Assembly: GCA_018882975.1 (NCBI GenBank)
Contig: VEQZ01000004.1
Location: 1 to 48,050, forward strand
DNA length: 48,050 nt
Direction: 5' to 3'
From: Rhodocyclaceae bacterium
GTDB taxonomy: Bacteria > Pseudomonadota > Gammaproteobacteria > Burkholderiales > UBA3065
How positions within the stretch are numbered: position 1 is the stretch's first letter; each line of letters begins with the position of its first letter. Positions 15,953 to 26,877 of the stretch are shown here, one piece after another. The position numbers and the translations under genes were made by a program. Under the pieces are notes generated by a model that was not told the origin of the DNA, did no database searches, and saw nothing but the letters and a program-made list of their open reading frames with translations.

Positions 15953-18900
15953 CAGCCGGCCCTCAGCGCCAACAGCGTCTGTCCGGCACCGACCGGCTGG
16001 CCGGGCTGGCAGTAGACATGCTCGACCACGCCATCGACTGGTGCGGCGACCGCGAACTCCATCTTCATCGACTCGATGACGACCAGTGTGTCGCCCGCGG
16101 ATACGCGGACACCCGCCTCGATGGCGACCTGCCAGAGGCTACCGGCAACGTGCGCCGCAACTGCCCGGCAGCCCTCCGGCAAGGCCCCGACGGCCTCCGC
16201 CGAACTGGCATCGTCAGCCTCGTAGTGGGCCTGACCGGTGGCGATCCAGCGCTGGCGCTCGGCCTCGAACGCGGCCTGCTGCCGGCGCTTGAAGGCGTCG
16301 ATGGATGGCGCCTCGCGCTCGAGCATGGCGGCCACGTCGCGCATGCGCAACGTGGTCTCCTCGGTACGCACGCGGAAGCGCCCTTGCGGCAGGTCGGCGC
16401 GAATCTGCATCAACTCGTCCGCACTTACCGGGTAGAACCGGATCTGGTCGAAGAAGCGCAGCAACCAAGGCTTGCCGGCCGGGAAGTCGGCAGTCTCGCC
16501 CCAGCGATTCCACATCTGCAGGGTGCGGCCGACGAACTGATAGCCGCCTGGCCCTTCCATGCCATAGACACAGAGGTAGGCGCCACCGATGCCGACGGCG
16601 TTCTCCGGTGTCCAGGTGCGCGCCGGGTTGTACTTGGTGGTGACCAGACGGTGACGCGGATCGAGCGGCGTGGCCACCGGCGCGCCGAGATAAACGTCGC
16701 CGAGGCCGAGTGTCAGGTAGCTCGCCTCGAAGACGATGCGCCGGACATCGTCGATGCTGTCGAGCCCGTTGATGCGGCGAATGAACTCCAGATTGCCATG
16801 GCGGCCGGAGAGCGTGTCGCACCATGGCGCATCCTTGCGCACCGATTGCGTGTACTTCTCGACCGCCAACTGCGTCGCGACGTCGTCCCAGGACAGCGGC
16901 AGATGCACGATGCGGCTTGGCACCTCCATCGCATCGACATCCGGCAGGTCGGCCTCGAGCGCCTGCAACGTCTGCAGCAGGTCCGCGCCGACGAGGCGCA
17001 GGCTGTCGTAGTGCACCTGCAGGGAGCGGATGCCGGGCGTGAGATCGAGGATGCCCGGCAACTGCAGCGCCTCGACCGCCAGCATGAGCGCATGGACCCG
17101 CATGCGCAGCCTCAGGTCGAGCACTGGCGGCCCATATTCGATCAGCAGGTTGCGGTCGCCGGCCTGCCGGTAGACCACCTGAACCGGCCCGGCGCTGGCG
17201 GGGAGGACCGCCAGCAACGGCGAGCCCGGGGGTCGTGCCGTGACCGTGGCCATGCAGGCGGTGCCCAGGCCGATCCGGTCGGCGGAGGGTGGCGGGTCGA
17301 CGCTCGCCTGCGGGTCGGCGAGCCAGGCCTCGAGCGCCGCCTCCATGTCACCGGCCTCCCGGCGTGATACCGCGACAAAACGGACACGGTCCCCTGCCTT
17401 GAGTTGACCCATCTTCCAGAGTTCGGCCTGTACGATCGTGGCCGGACAGACGAAGCCGCCCAGGCTTGGCCCATCGGGGCCCAGAATCACCGGCATGTCG
17501 CCAGTAAAGTCGATGCTGCCGATGGCATAGGCGTTGTCGTGGATGTTGGACGGGTGCAGTCCGGCTTCACCGCCGTCGGCCCGCGCCCAGCGTGGCTTGG
17601 GCCCGATCAGGCGGATGCCGGTGGTGTTGGAGTTGTAATGCACCTCCCAGTCGGTGGCGAAGAACATCGCCACGTCTTCGTCGGTGAAGAAATCCGGCGA
17701 CCCGTGCGGGCCGTAGAGCACCCCGATGGACCAGTACCGCGCATAGCCCGGCTGGCTCAACTGCGGCAGCGCGGCGCATCCGGCCGACGCCGCATGTCCG
17801 GTTTCGCCGGGCTGGCTGTCCGCGCCTGATGGGCGCAGCGGCAGCACATCGCCCACCCGCAGCGCCCGGCCGGCATGGCCGCCGAACTGACCGAGCGTGA
17901 AGGTCGACTTGCTGCCGAGATAGTCCGGCACGTCAAAGCCGCCCCGCACCGCCAAATACGCCCGGCAACCGGCCTCGCCGACCTGTCCGATGTGCAGGAC
18001 GCCGCCCGCCGGCACCGCGCAGGCCTGCCAGAGCGGCAGCGCGACGCCGTCCAGCGATGCCGCCACCGGCGCTCCGGTGACAGCGACCACGGCACCGGTG
18101 TTGAAGCGCAACGTCGGGCCGATGAGCGTGACCTCGACGCCGACCGTGCCCTGCGGGTTGCCGACCAACCGGTTGGCAACCCGGAAGGCCAGGGGGTCCA
18201 TGGGCCCGGACGGCGGCACACCGACATGCCACAGGCCGGTGCGGCCCGGGTAGTCCTGCAACGTGGTCATGACGCCGGCGTCGAGCACGTCGACGGTTTG
18301 CGGGGCGTAGCGGAACTCGCCAAGGTAGCGCGTGGTGTGCCTTCCTGCCGGAAAGACCTCGGCGTCGAGGATCTGGCGCAGGTAGGCGAGGTTGGTTTCG
18401 ATGCCACCGATGCGGGTCTTGCCGAGGGCCCGACACAGCGCGGCGATGGCCGCCGGGCGATCGTCGGCCCGCACCAGCAACTTGGCGAGCAGCGGATCGT
18501 AGTAGGGCGAGACCTCGGTGCCACGCGTCACCCAGGCGTCGACGCGGGCATCGGCCGCGGCCGGGAAGGTAACCTCGGTGAGCACGCCGGCGCAGGGCTG
18601 GAAGTCCTTGTTCGGGTCTTCGGCATAGACGCGCGCCTGGATGGCGTGGCCCCGCGGTTGGTGGCGGTACGCCTGCAGAAAGTCACGCTCGCCGGCGGCC
18701 AGGCGCACCATCCACTCCACCAGATCGACGCCGGTGACCAGTTCGGTGACGCCATGTTCCACCTGCAGGCGGGTGTTGACCTCGAGGAAGTAGAACGCCC
18801 CGGTGTCGCTGTCGACGACGAACTCCACCGTGCCGGCCGAGCGATAGCCGACCGCGGCGGCGAGCCGGATCGCGGTCGCGAACAGTGCACGGCGGGTGGC

Positions 18901-19644
18901 CTCGCCCAGATGTGGTGCAGGTGTCTCTTCGATCACCTTCTGATTGCGCCGCTGCAGCGAGCAATCGCGCTCACCCAGCGCGATGACCAGGCCATCGCCG
19001 TCGCCGAAGATCTGTACCTCGATATGCCGCGCCGACGGCACGTATCGCTCGAGGTAGAGGCCGGCCTCGCTAAAATTGGCGCGCGACAGCCGCTGTACCG
19101 AAGCGAAGGCCTCGTCCAGCGCCTCGGCGTCCCACACCAGACGCATGCCGATACCACCACCACCTGCCGTACTCTTGAGCATGACCGGGTAGCCGATCGC
19201 GGCAGCGGCGCGCTTCGCGCTGTCGATGTCGGGCAGCAGCCCGGTGCCCGGCAGCAAGGGCACGCCGTATGCCTCGGCCAGGGCGCGCGCCGTGTGCTTG
19301 AGGCCGAAAGCGCGCATCTGCGCGGGCGCGGGGCCAATAAAGGCGATGCCTGCGGCCTCGCAGCGTTCGGCGAAAGCGGGGTTCTCGGAGAGGAAGCCGT
19401 AGCCTGGATGGATGGCCTCGGCGCCGGTGCGAAGGGCCGCCTCGAGGATGGCATCGACCTTGAGATAGCTTTGCGCCGCCGGCGCGGGACCGATATTGAC
19501 CGCCTCGTCGGCATCCATCACGTGGTGCGCATCGGCATCGGCGTCGGAGTACACGGCAACCGTAGCGATACCGAGCCGCCGCAGCGTGCGGATGATCCGG
19601 CAGGCGATCTCCCCGCGGTTGGCAATCAGGACCTTCTCGAACAT
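15952..19644 (-). CDS. uca: Biotin-dependent urea/guanidine carboxylase
   Basis: A 1230-residue multidomain enzyme. Order: biotin carboxylase (residues 1 to about 450; [38 protein letters not shown]), AHS2/KipA-type and AHS1/KipI-type carboxyltransferase domains (about 460-1090; [48 protein letters not shown]), and a biotinyl domain with the acceptor Lys in ESMKMEF near the end. It carboxylates urea to allophanate or guanidine to carboxyguanidine. UAAP1/UAAP2 neighbours point to guanidine, since such operons encode guanidine carboxylase with carboxyguanidine deiminase. The gap of about 150 bases upstream contains two copies of CGGGCCGTCCCG (19657 and 19684). Confidence 0.93.
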   Translation of the reverse strand: MFEKVLIANRGEIACRIIRTLRRLGIATVAVYSDADADAHHVMDADEAVNIGPAPAAQSYLKVDAILEAALRTGAEAIHPGYGFLSENPAFAERCEAAGIAFIGPAPAQMRAFGLKHTARALAEAYGVPLLPGTGLLPDIDSAKRAAAAIGYPVMLKSTAGGGGIGMRLVWDAEALDEAFASVQRLSRANFSEAGLYLERYVPSARHIEVQIFGDGDGLVIALGERDCSLQRRNQKVIEETPAPHLGEATRRALFATAIRLAAAVGYRSAGTVEFVVDSDTGAFYFLEVNTRLQVEHGVTELVTGVDLVEWMVRLAAGERDFLQAYRHQPRGHAIQARVYAEDPNKDFQPCAGVLTEVTFPAAADARVDAWVTRGTEVSPYYDPLLAKLLVRADDRPAAIAALCRALGKTRIGGIETNLAYLRQILDAEVFPAGRHTTRYLGEFRYAPQTVDVLDAGVMTTLQDYPGRTGLWHVGVPPSGPMDPLAFRVANRLVGNPQGTVGVEVTLIGPTLRFNTGAVVAVTGAPVAASLDGVALPLWQACAVPAGGVLHIGQVGEAGCRAYLAVRGGFDVPDYLGSKSTFTLGQFGGHAGRALRVGDVLPLRPSGADSQPGETGHAASAGCAALPQLSQPGYARYWSIGVLYGPHGSPDFFTDEDVAMFFATDWEVHYNSNTTGIRLIGPKPRWARADGGEAGLHPSNIHDNAYAIGSIDFTGDMPVILGPDGPSLGGFVCPATIVQAELWKMGQLKAGDRVRFVAVSRREAGDMEAALEAWLADPQASVDPPPSADRIGLGTACMATVTARPPGSPLLAVLPASAGPVQVVYRQAGDRNLLIEYGPPVLDLRLRMRVHALMLAVEALQLPGILDLTPGIRSLQVHYDSLRLVGADLLQTLQALEADLPDVDAMEVPSRIVHLPLSWDDVATQLAVEKYTQSVRKDAPWCDTLSGRHGNLEFIRRINGLDSIDDVRRIVFEASYLTLGLGDVYLGAPVATPLDPRHRLVTTKYNPARTWTPENAVGIGGAYLCVYGMEGPGGYQFVGRTLQMWNRWGETADFPAGKPWLLRFFDQIRFYPVSADELMQIRADLPQGRFRVRTEETTLRMRDVAAMLEREAPSIDAFKRRQQAAFEAERQRWIATGQAHYEADDASSAEAVGALPEGCRAVAAHVAGSLWQVAIEAGVRVSAGDTLVVIESMKMEFAVAAPVDGVVEHVYCQPGQPVGAGQTLLALRAG

Positions 19645-19792
19645 CTTGACCTGGCGCGGGCCGTCCCGCCTCGTTACGCTCGCCGGGCCGTCCCGGGAGG
19701 GGTTGATGCCAAACCGCTGTCAACGTTCTGGAGCGATTCCTGACAGCCCTGAGAAGGCCAGTAGCAAAGCCTGTGCCACCCTTGCGCCGCCG

Positions 19793-20449
19793 CTAGTCCC
19801 AAACCAGCAGCCGCACCGGGGTTGGGTTGTAGGCGTTGCAGGGATTGTTGAGTTGGGGGCAGTTTGAAATGAGCACCACCAAGTCCATCTCGGCACGCAT
19901 CTCGACGTACTTGCCGGCGCCGGAGATGCCGTCATCGAACTTAAGACGGCCGTCGGGCGTCACCGGAACGTTCATGAAGAAGTTGACGTTGGCGGTGATG
20001 TCACGCTTGCTCATGCTGCGGCGCGTCGCGCAGGCGCAGTGGTTCAGCGCGTGCATGAAACTGTCGCGGCAGCTGTGCATCGGCCGTTTGTCGAGCGCGT
20101 AGCGGACGGTGTTGCTCTCGGCCGCGCAGGCACCCCCGAGCGTGTCGTGGCGACCACAGGTGTCGGCGGTGATGGTCAGCATCGGCCGGCCCTCGCTCGA
20201 GTACAAGACCGAGCCGGTGGTCAGGTAGAGCCGGGCCTGTCGTGCGATGGTGTCGACGGCGCTGTAGCGCTCCTCCGGGTCGGCGGCGCTGTAGAACAGC
20301 GTGTCCACTGCCTGATTGCCCTCCAGGTCGAGGATGCGGAAGGTCTGGCCCAGCCGGACCTCGCCCATCCAGGGATCGCCGGCTTTGCACACCTCGTCGA
20401 GCACCGCGTCCTCGATCCGCAGCGGGCTGGGCGTCAGCGGCGCGCTCAC
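19793..20449 (-). CDS. Urea-carboxylase-associated protein 2 (DUF1989; carboxyguanidine deiminase subunit)
   Basis: A 218-residue DUF1989 protein starting at a GTG at 20449, overlapping the stop of the UAAP1 gene as GTGA. Markers include [34 protein letters not shown] and [26 protein letters not shown]1 and UAAP2 were long of unknown role; published work has since identified the pair as carboxyguanidine deiminase (CgdAB), converting carboxyguanidine to allophanate and ammonia. I cannot say which of the two corresponds to CgdA. Co-translation with UAAP1 suggests equimolar subunits. Confidence 0.88.
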   Translation of the reverse strand: MSAPLTPSPLRIEDAVLDEVCKAGDPWMGEVRLGQTFRILDLEGNQAVDTLFYSAADPEERYSAVDTIARQARLYLTTGSVLYSSEGRPMLTITADTCGRHDTLGGACAAESNTVRYALDKRPMHSCRDSFMHALNHCACATRRSMSKRDITANVNFFMNVPVTPDGRLKFDDGISGAGKYVEMRAEMDLVVLISNCPQLNNPCNAYNPTPVRLLVWD

Positions 20450-21174
20450 AGGTAGTACCTCTCGGTGTTGGTGAAGCAGCGCGCGTTCTGCTCGCACTGC
20501 CCGCGGCAGATGTCGTCCGCCGCAGCGGTGCCGGCCTTCCAGGCGCTCAGGCGCACCGCGGCCGGGCTGTAGCGGGTCGCAGGATCGAGCGGGTGCGGCG
20601 CAGCCGAGACGACCAGCAGTACGTTCATGTCGAAGCGCAGATCGACATGGTCGCCGGCACGGCTGTGGCCGGCGACGAAGCGCAGGGCACCGTCGGCATC
20701 GGGCACCGCCTTGCTGAAGAAATTGACGTTGGCGACAAGGTCGCGCTTGCCCAGACCGTACTTGGCCATCTCCACCAGCAAACCGTCGCGGCCATTGCGG
20801 TACATGGCATTGCGGTGGGTCTGGAAACAGGTCTCGCCGTACCGCGCCGCGACCATGGCGGCATCGGTGACGCCGCAAAAGGTGTCGTGCCAGCCGACGC
20901 TGTCGCCGATCAACGAGCACAGCACGCGGCCCATGTCGGACATGCAAACGTGGCCGGCAGTCAGGAAGGCGGTGTGCTGCGCCTTGAGTGTGTCGGGCAT
21001 GTTGTAGCGCTCGAGTCGCTCCTCGGCGTTGAAGAACAGCGCGGCCAGATTGGCGCCGCCCTCGAGGTCGGTCAGGCGCAGACCGCTGCCGCGGCGCAGC
21101 AGGCCGGACCAGTGGTGGCCGCCGGGGACGGTCTCTTCCCAGAGCACCGCCCTGGGGTCGAACGGATGGCTCAT
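20446..21174 (-). CDS. Urea-carboxylase-associated protein 1 (DUF1989; carboxyguanidine deiminase subunit)
   Basis: A 242-residue DUF1989 protein, homologous to the next gene. It shows [57 protein letters not shown] and a cysteine-rich end ([11 protein letters not shown]) specific to UAAP1. With UAAP2 it is expected to form the deiminase that links guanidine carboxylase to allophanate hydrolase. It follows the ABC transporter ATPase gene after about 50 bases, in the same operon. Confidence 0.88.
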   Translation of the reverse strand: MSHPFDPRAVLWEETVPGGHHWSGLLRRGSGLRLTDLEGGANLAALFFNAEERLERYNMPDTLKAQHTAFLTAGHVCMSDMGRVLCSLIGDSVGWHDTFCGVTDAAMVAARYGETCFQTHRNAMYRNGRDGLLVEMAKYGLGKRDLVANVNFFSKAVPDADGALRFVAGHSRAGDHVDLRFDMNVLLVVSAAPHPLDPATRYSPAAVRLSAWKAGTAAADDICRGQCEQNARCFTNTERYYL

Positions 21175-21226
21175 GGCAATTCGAACAGGCTCGGGTTGGG
21201 GGTCGGACCGACGCGGCGCGTTGACG

Positions 21227-22141
<915 letters not shown>

Positions 22142-22158
22142 GTCGCGATACACTCCTC

Positions 22159-23109
22159 TCAGCGGCCGACGGTCTGCCGGTCCCAGGGGAACAGGCGACG
22201 GCCGAGCCGGGCCAGCAGGTAGTCGCTGCCAAAGCCGAGCGCGCCGATGATGACGATGGCGGCATACACGTTGTCGAAATGCTGGTAGCGCGCCTGCTGG
22301 GTGATGTACCAGGTGATGCCGGAACTGGTGCCGATGAGTTCGGCGACGATCAGGTAAGTCCATGCCCAGCCGAGCAGGATGCGCTGGTCGCGGTAGAGGT
22401 CGGGCAGGATGCCGGGCACCACCACCCGTACCAGCAGACGCAGGCCGCGTGCGCCCAGCGTGCGCGAAGCCTCGACCAGTGTGGTGTCGAGCTTGCGCGT
22501 GGTGTTGGCGACCACCAGCACCTGCTGGAACAGCGTGCCGATGACGATGATGGCGATCTTGGGACCGTCATAGATGCCGAGCACCGCCACCGCCAGCGCG
22601 CCGAACGCCGGCGCCGGGAGGTAGCGGAAGAACTCGATGAAGGGCTCGACCAGACGCGCCACCACCGGCTGCGCGCCGGCCAGAACGCCGAGCGGTACCC
22701 CTACCAGCGACGACAGGAAGAAGCCCCAGAAAATGATCTGCACGCTATGCCAGAGGCTCTGGTGCAGCCACTGGCCGTCGCGCCCCTCCGGCGGTTTGGT
22801 AAACGCCGTGTACAGAGCGACGGCCACCTCGTGCGGGGCCGGCAGGTAGATCGGGTTGGCGGGAACGCCCTGCGGCGGTGTAGCGCCCTGCTCGCGCATC
22901 TGCGCCACCTGTGACGCGAACTCGTCGCTGTCCACACGCATGCCCGGCTGCAGGTAATCGACACCACCCGCCAAGGTGACTTCGACCTGCGGATGCCAGA
23001 CAAAGGGCACATAACTGACGATGCACCAGACGATGACCGGCAGCACGAACGAGCCGATGTGGAGCAGCGTCCGCGACACGGACGCACCTTGCGGACCTGA
23101 GGACGACAC
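22159..23109 (-). CDS. ABC transporter permease (urea/guanidine-type uptake)
   Basis: A 316-residue inner-membrane permease of the TauC/SsuC kind, with a GTG start at 23109. After the first membrane helix there is a loop of about 75 residues before the core ([14 protein letters not shown] ... [10 protein letters not shown]), probably periplasmic; this feature is seen in permeases from urea-carboxylase operons. The cytoplasmic EAA-like loop is [21 protein letters not shown]. It pairs with the neighbouring ATPase and substrate-binding protein. Confidence 0.88.
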   Translation of the reverse strand: MSSSGPQGASVSRTLLHIGSFVLPVIVWCIVSYVPFVWHPQVEVTLAGGVDYLQPGMRVDSDEFASQVAQMREQGATPPQGVPANPIYLPAPHEVAVALYTAFTKPPEGRDGQWLHQSLWHSVQIIFWGFFLSSLVGVPLGVLAGAQPVVARLVEPFIEFFRYLPAPAFGALAVAVLGIYDGPKIAIIVIGTLFQQVLVVANTTRKLDTTLVEASRTLGARGLRLLVRVVVPGILPDLYRDQRILLGWAWTYLIVAELIGTSSGITWYITQQARYQHFDNVYAAIVIIGALGFGSDYLLARLGRRLFPWDRQTVGR

Positions 23110-23160
23110 GCTTCGATTCCCCGCAGTCGCGAGCGGCGGCCGAATCCGCCTACGCGACCG

Positions 23161-23199
23161 GTTGGCGTTGATGAAGGATCAGTTGGCGTTGACGAAGGA
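23161..23199 (-). repeat. 21-bp tandem duplication across the stop codon of the binding-protein gene
   Basis: GTTGGCGTTGAyGAAGGA occurs at 23161-23178 and 23182-23199 with one mismatch, a period of 21 bases. On the coding strand the first copy encodes the last six codons (SFVNAN) and ends in TGA. The second, after the stop, would read SFINAN in the same frame. Confidence 0.8.
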
Positions 23200-24177
23200 A
23201 GCGTCGAGGTAGGCGTCGATCGCTTCGGGCGCCTTGTATACGCCGGCACTGACATTGAACTCGTTCACCACGCGGGTAGAGCCGTAGAGCGACCCGAAGC
23301 CGTCGCCCTTGACATAGACCTTGCGCCCTTCGGCCAGCGACAGCAGGCGCGTGCCCTTGAGCAGGGGCAGGTACTCGGCCGGGGACACGCCCGAGCGCGC
23401 GGCGAGGATGCGCACGGCGTCGTCACGTGTCTTGGGATCCTCGATGTAGGCAACGACCCGGTCCCACACCTTGATCACCTTGAGCCAGTCGGCACGCCGC
23501 GACTTGGCGCTGGCCGGCCGCACGGCGAGCACGTCGTAGATCAGCCCGGGCTGGTCGGCCGAGGTGTAAACCGGATGCGCTCCCGGCACCCGTTTCATCG
23601 CCTGCCCGGAGACCGGCTGCCAGGCGCCGATTGCAGCGATATCCGGCGCAGTCAGGGTCTGCGGCGTCTCGTTGGTCTTGACATTGACCAGCGTCACGTC
23701 GGTCTCCTTGAGACCGGCGCGCTTGAGGCCGTTGGCCAGCAGCAGGTGTTCGACCAGGCCCTGTTCGAGGCCGATCTTCCTGCCCTTCAGGTCTTTCAAG
23801 GTCTTGATGCCAGGCTTGGCGACGATGATGTCGTTGCCATTGGAGTAGTCGGTGATCAGCACCATGACGCTCTTGGCACCGCCGGCGCCGGTGACGAGCG
23901 TGTCCCCGTTGGTCATGGTGACGGCGTCGAGCTTGCCGGCCGAGAAGGCGTCCATCGAGGCCGAGTAGTCGAACCACTCGAACTTGACGTCGACCCCCGC
24001 CTCCTTGAACCAGTTCTTTTCGATGGCCACCTGCCAGGCCACCCAACCCGGCCAATCGCTGTAGCCGACCTTGAGCGGGGGCGCCGCCTGCGCCTGCAGG
24101 CTCGCGACAGAGCCCGCGGACATCAGCAGGGCGAGCGCCCAGCGCTTGATCAGGGTGGCGACATTTCGGCTTGGCAT
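23179..24177 (-). CDS. NMT1/TauA-type periplasmic substrate-binding protein
   Basis: A 332-residue precursor whose signal peptide ends around SLQAQA (residues 1 to about 31). The mature protein begins [52 protein letters not shown], the pattern of binding proteins found in urea-carboxylase regions. It starts at an ATG at 24177 with AGGAG nine bases upstream. It is the first gene of the operon and presumably captures the nitrogen substrate (guanidine or urea) in the periplasm. Confidence 0.9.
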   Translation of the reverse strand: MPSRNVATLIKRWALALLMSAGSVASLQAQAAPPLKVGYSDWPGWVAWQVAIEKNWFKEAGVDVKFEWFDYSASMDAFSAGKLDAVTMTNGDTLVTGAGGAKSVMVLITDYSNGNDIIVAKPGIKTLKDLKGRKIGLEQGLVEHLLLANGLKRAGLKETDVTLVNVKTNETPQTLTAPDIAAIGAWQPVSGQAMKRVPGAHPVYTSADQPGLIYDVLAVRPASAKSRRADWLKVIKVWDRVVAYIEDPKTRDDAVRILAARSGVSPAEYLPLLKGTRLLSLAEGRKVYVKGDGFGSLYGSTRVVNEFNVSAGVYKAPEAIDAYLDASFVNAN

Positions 24178-24258
24178 GAGTTGCTCTCCTGGGGTTGTCG
24201 GAGGCTCGCCCGCCGCGGGGTGCGACACCGCGGCAAGGGCAGCGGGAACGCGTCGGCA

Positions 24259-24272
24259 GGCACGACCGTGCC
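24259..24272. promoter_or_regulatory. Palindrome at the predicted transcription start of the nitrogen operon
   Basis: GGCACG-AC-CGTGCC, a perfect 6-bp dyad, lies immediately downstream of the sigma-54 promoter and overlaps the predicted start point near 24271. It could be a repressor operator or the base of a leader hairpin. Confidence 0.4.
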
Positions 24273-24281
24273 AATGCTGCT

Positions 24282-24298
24282 AGCAAACTCGATGCCAG
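24282..24298 (-). promoter_or_regulatory. Sigma-54 (-24/-12) promoter of the guanidine/urea operon
   Basis: On the minus strand, CTGGCAT, five bases, then TTGCT. The invariant GG (24296-24295) and GC (24284-24283) are separated by exactly 10 bases, as sigma-54 requires. The predicted start near 24271 gives a leader of about 95 bases to the binding-protein gene. Nitrogen-limitation control through NtrC is the natural inference, although I see no convincing NtrC site. Confidence 0.65.
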
Positions 24299-24380
24299 CG
24301 TCGGTGTCATGCGCCAGTCGCTTGTTTTCGAGCGGGATTGGGGATTGCCGCAGACGCCGGCCGGGGCAGGTCTGATCCCG

Positions 24381-24408
24381 CCGCGTTGACGCGGTGCAGC
24401 AACGCACC
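24381..24408. promoter_or_regulatory. Dyads upstream of the sigma-54 promoter
   Basis: CCGCGT-TG-ACGCGG (24381-24394) is a perfect dyad, and GGTGC-N6-GCACC (24393-24408) overlaps its end. They lie about 90-130 bases upstream of the predicted transcription start, the usual place for an enhancer-binding activator. The half sites resemble NtrC's GGTGC/GCACC, but their order is inverted relative to its consensus, so the factor is unknown. Confidence 0.35.
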
Positions 24409-24431
24409 ATGCTGGGGCGCGAAATCCAGGC

Positions 24432-25109
24432 TCAGTCCGGCGCGTCGCCCAACCACACCACCCGCCCCTGCCCCGTCTCGTTGAGGCGCGCCACCAGGCC
24501 GGCGGCAGCCGGTTCGGCCATGCTGAATTCGACACCCACGGCCTCGCCGTGCGTCACACGGGCCAGCACGCCACCGGCGGCGTCGATCTCGCGGCGCAGC
24601 AGACCCTCCAGCGCATACGGCGCGCTACAGCGCAGCGTCACGCGCCGCACGATGGGCACCTTGTCGGCGCCCTTGAGCGCGCTGGCGACCGCGTCGGTGT
24701 AGGCGCGCACGAGGCCGCCCGCGCCGAGGTTCACGCCACCGTAGTAGCGCACCACTGTGGCCAGCACCCCCTCCAGGTCCTGGTGGCGCAGCACGTCGAG
24801 CATGGGCCGGCCGGCAGTACCGCTCGGCTCGCCGTCGTCGACCGCGGCGGACTGGCCACCCGCGAGCAGCGCCCAGCAGACGTGGCTTGCGGCCGGGTGC
24901 TCGCGCCACAGTGCCGCCACCACTGCCCGCGCCGCGGCGCGGTCGGTCACAGGCCGCACGCACCCCACAAAGCGGCTCTTCTTGATGACGAGTTCGCTGT
25001 GGACCGCGGTGGCGAGGGTGTGGGGCAAGAGGGGTCGGGGCAGTGGCTGACCGGATGGGACTTTAACTGCTGCCTGACCGCGGTGAGACATCCGCGAGGC
25101 CCCTGTCAT
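24432..25109 (-). CDS. yigZ: YigZ/IMPACT-family protein (UPF0029)
   Basis: Up to 225 residues. Core motifs are VIKKSRFVGCV, HPAASHVCWA, DDGEPSGTAGRPMLDVL and VVRYYGGVNLGAGGLVRAY, all hallmarks of the YigZ/IMPACT fold. A C-terminal DUF1949-type ferredoxin-like domain follows. The role in bacteria is unclear; the family is linked to translation and nutrient stress in eukaryotes. The N-terminus is uncertain: a start at the ATG at 25091 is equally possible. The usual conserved region begins near residue 40. Confidence 0.9.
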   Translation of the reverse strand: MTGASRMSHRGQAAVKVPSGQPLPRPLLPHTLATAVHSELVIKKSRFVGCVRPVTDRAAARAVVAALWREHPAASHVCWALLAGGQSAAVDDGEPSGTAGRPMLDVLRHQDLEGVLATVVRYYGGVNLGAGGLVRAYTDAVASALKGADKVPIVRRVTLRCSAPYALEGLLRREIDAAGGVLARVTHGEAVGVEFSMAEPAAAGLVARLNETGQGRVVWLGDAPD

Positions 25110-25233
25110 CGGTCATCTGCCGGATGGAACTCTGTCCGGCGGCGGCGGAACATCAAAACTGCCTCGCCTGACCCAATTTGACGATTGACGTCTCACGCAT
25201 ATCTTGCCAAACCGCCGAGCATTAGGCCCGCTC

Positions 25234-25380
25234 TTGATCAAGAGCTATCGCGACAAGCGCACCCGCGATTTCGCTGCGGGCCGATACGTGCGGCAATTCG
25301 CGGCCTTCCGCGGGCAGGCGGAATGTCGCCTTGACATCCTTGCAAGCGGCCGGCCGCGAGATCAGCGCCCTCCCGACCCG
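25234..25380 (+). pseudogene. Decayed HigB/RelE-type toxin remnant
   Basis: From a TTG at 25234 the frame reads LIKSYRDKRTRDFAAG ... FRGQAECRLDIL, matching the first 35-40 residues of the common RelE/ParE-superfamily toxins that begin MI-x-SFRDKRT. After about 25344 the family continuation is found only after a frame change (QAAGREISALP). The usual C-terminal half (NRLE, the RI-x-WRICF strand) is missing, and the remnant runs into the 3' end of yhhQ. The start codon has probably decayed from ATG. No antitoxin gene remains. The rest of 25110-25361 shows nothing else. Confidence 0.65.
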
Positions 25381-26111
25381 CCCCGCTGGGCCGACGCCCC
25401 CACCCCCGCCGGGTCCAGCCGGAACGGGTTGAAGTCGGTGTCGCGGTCGTACCAGTCTTCGCGCTCGGCGCGCTTGAGCGTGCCCACCACCCAGTAGGTC
25501 AGCGGCGTGGCCAGCACTTCGACGCCGGTCTTGACCAGGAACTGCATGAGCATGATGTGCGGAATCTGCTCATTGGGGAAGATGCCGGCATTCCAGAACG
25601 CCAGCGGGTAGAAGATGCTGCTGTCGACCGCCTCGCCAAAGAGGGTGGAGCCGATCGTCCGAAACCACAGGTACCTCCCTTGGGTGAGCACCTTGAGGCG
25701 GGCGAGGATGTAGCTGTTGACGAACTCGCCGCAGCAGTACGCCACCAGAGACGCCGCCACCACCCGCCAGGCGTTGCCGAAGGCCACCTCGTAGGCGTGC
25801 TGGTGCGGCCACCACGGCGCCGGCGGCAGCGCGACGATGAGTGCCGCCATGGCCGACGCAAAGACCATGGCGGCGAAGCCCGACCAAATCACGCGGCGCG
25901 CAGCGGCGTAGCCGTACACCTCGGTGAGGATGTCACCGAAGATGAACGAGATGGGGAAGAAGATGACGCCGGCGCCAAAGGTGACGGTGCCGAGCAGCGG
26001 CAGGTCGAGTTGCGCGCCCTTGGCCGGGCCGATCAGGTTGGAGCAGAGGAAGACGACGACGAAGGCCAGCGTCACCGTGCTGTAGTAGCGGTACTGCCTC
26101 ACGGTGTTCAT
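25362..26111 (-). CDS. yhhQ: Queuosine-precursor transporter, YhhQ family
   Basis: A 249-residue inner-membrane protein with about six hydrophobic helices. Family markers are FCSNLIGPAKG-like (LCSNLIGPAKG), FFPISFIFGDILTEVYGYAAARRVIW, CGEFVNSYILARLK and RTIGSTLFGEAVDSSIFYPLAF. YhhQ proteins import queuosine precursors (preQ0/preQ1) for tRNA modification. The last 25 residues or so are Gly/Arg/Asp-rich and specific to this protein, and the 3' end overlaps the toxin remnant on the other strand. Confidence 0.93.
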   Translation of the reverse strand: MNTVRQYRYYSTVTLAFVVVFLCSNLIGPAKGAQLDLPLLGTVTFGAGVIFFPISFIFGDILTEVYGYAAARRVIWSGFAAMVFASAMAALIVALPPAPWWPHQHAYEVAFGNAWRVVAASLVAYCCGEFVNSYILARLKVLTQGRYLWFRTIGSTLFGEAVDSSIFYPLAFWNAGIFPNEQIPHIMLMQFLVKTGVEVLATPLTYWVVGTLKRAEREDWYDRDTDFNPFRLDPAGVGASAQRGGSGGR

Positions 26112-26190
26112 GCCGGTCTCTTCGAAACAGTGCCCAGCACCCTTTTACACGATTGCTGGCGCACGGACGGGCGGGTGACCGCCGCCAGAA

Positions 26191-26811
26191 CTACTCTGCC
26201 TTGTGCACTCCGGGTGTCGCCACGGTCACCGCCACGACCTGATAGGGCCAATAGTGATCACCGAGCGTGATCAACTCCGGCGCGGCGAGGTTGTCCCAGA
26301 CCAGGTACCAAGGGCCGAGCGGAACCTCGCGCCGATTCTGGAACACGTTGTCGGTGACGAAAGCGGCGCCATCGGCCCGGGCATGGACCAACCAAGCGCG
26401 GTAGCGCGCAAAGTGCGCGGCCGGGATGGCCGAGCGGTAGCCGTCGGCGGCAGCGAACTCGACCTCGCCGCCGGGCTCGCGCCAAGCCGGGCCGAGCAGC
26501 GCATCCAACACCTCATCAGCCGGAAAACCACGGTAGGCCAGCACCGGTGCACGCTCGCCAAGCCCGTCGTGAGGGTGGCGCACCTGCACCATGACCGGCT
26601 CGCGCTGCAGACGCGCGGCGACCTGGTCGGGCGCCGGCAGCGGCTCGGCATGCGCCATGCCGAACCCCGCCAGCCAAAGGCAGACCGTCGCATACCACGC
26701 GAACCGCCGCGCGACGCCAAGCCCTGCGCGGCGTGCGACCGGATGCGAGCCCGCGGTCGCGCACCGCCCTGCGCTGTGATTTGAGCACACCACTGCTTCT
26801 CCCACCGGCAC
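26191..26811 (-). CDS. Secreted protein of unknown function
   Basis: Up to 206 residues from a GTG at 26811, though the true start may be internal. A hydrophobic export signal (YATVCLWLAGFGMAHA) precedes a mature part of about 150 residues. The mature region contains GYRSAIPAAHFARYRAWLV, DNVFQNRREVPLGPWYLVWDN and WPYQVVAVTV. That layout resembles the oxidoreductase molybdopterin-binding-like domain found in periplasmic proteins near cytochrome c genes, but the cofactor cysteine is not evident. No cytochrome gene is adjacent. Assignment is tentative. Confidence 0.6.
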   Translation of the reverse strand: MPVGEAVVCSNHSAGRCATAGSHPVARRAGLGVARRFAWYATVCLWLAGFGMAHAEPLPAPDQVAARLQREPVMVQVRHPHDGLGERAPVLAYRGFPADEVLDALLGPAWREPGGEVEFAAADGYRSAIPAAHFARYRAWLVHARADGAAFVTDNVFQNRREVPLGPWYLVWDNLAAPELITLGDHYWPYQVVAVTVATPGVHKAE

Positions 26812-26877
26812 GGACGGCTGCCGTTTTACACCAACGGCGGCGCGCGGACCGGGGCCCGGCGCGTCACGGCCGACGCG

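Noticed and set aside
17875..19743. A 622-codon plus-strand open frame over the carboxylase gene
   Set aside because: Antisense shadow of the biotin carboxylase domain; no ribosome binding site or recognisable motif.
24258..24276. A second sigma-54-like element (TTGGCACG ... GTGCC)
   Set aside because: The GG to GC distance is 9, not 10, bases; sigma-54 promoters do not tolerate that. It is better read as a dyad.
24393..24408. NtrC binding site
   Set aside because: The half sites are present but in inverted order compared with the TGCACC-N5-GGTGCA consensus.
24178..24431. Guanidine-I (ykkC) riboswitch
   Set aside because: Expected from the operon's function, but the conserved aptamer core was not visible by eye. 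A covariance search would settle it.
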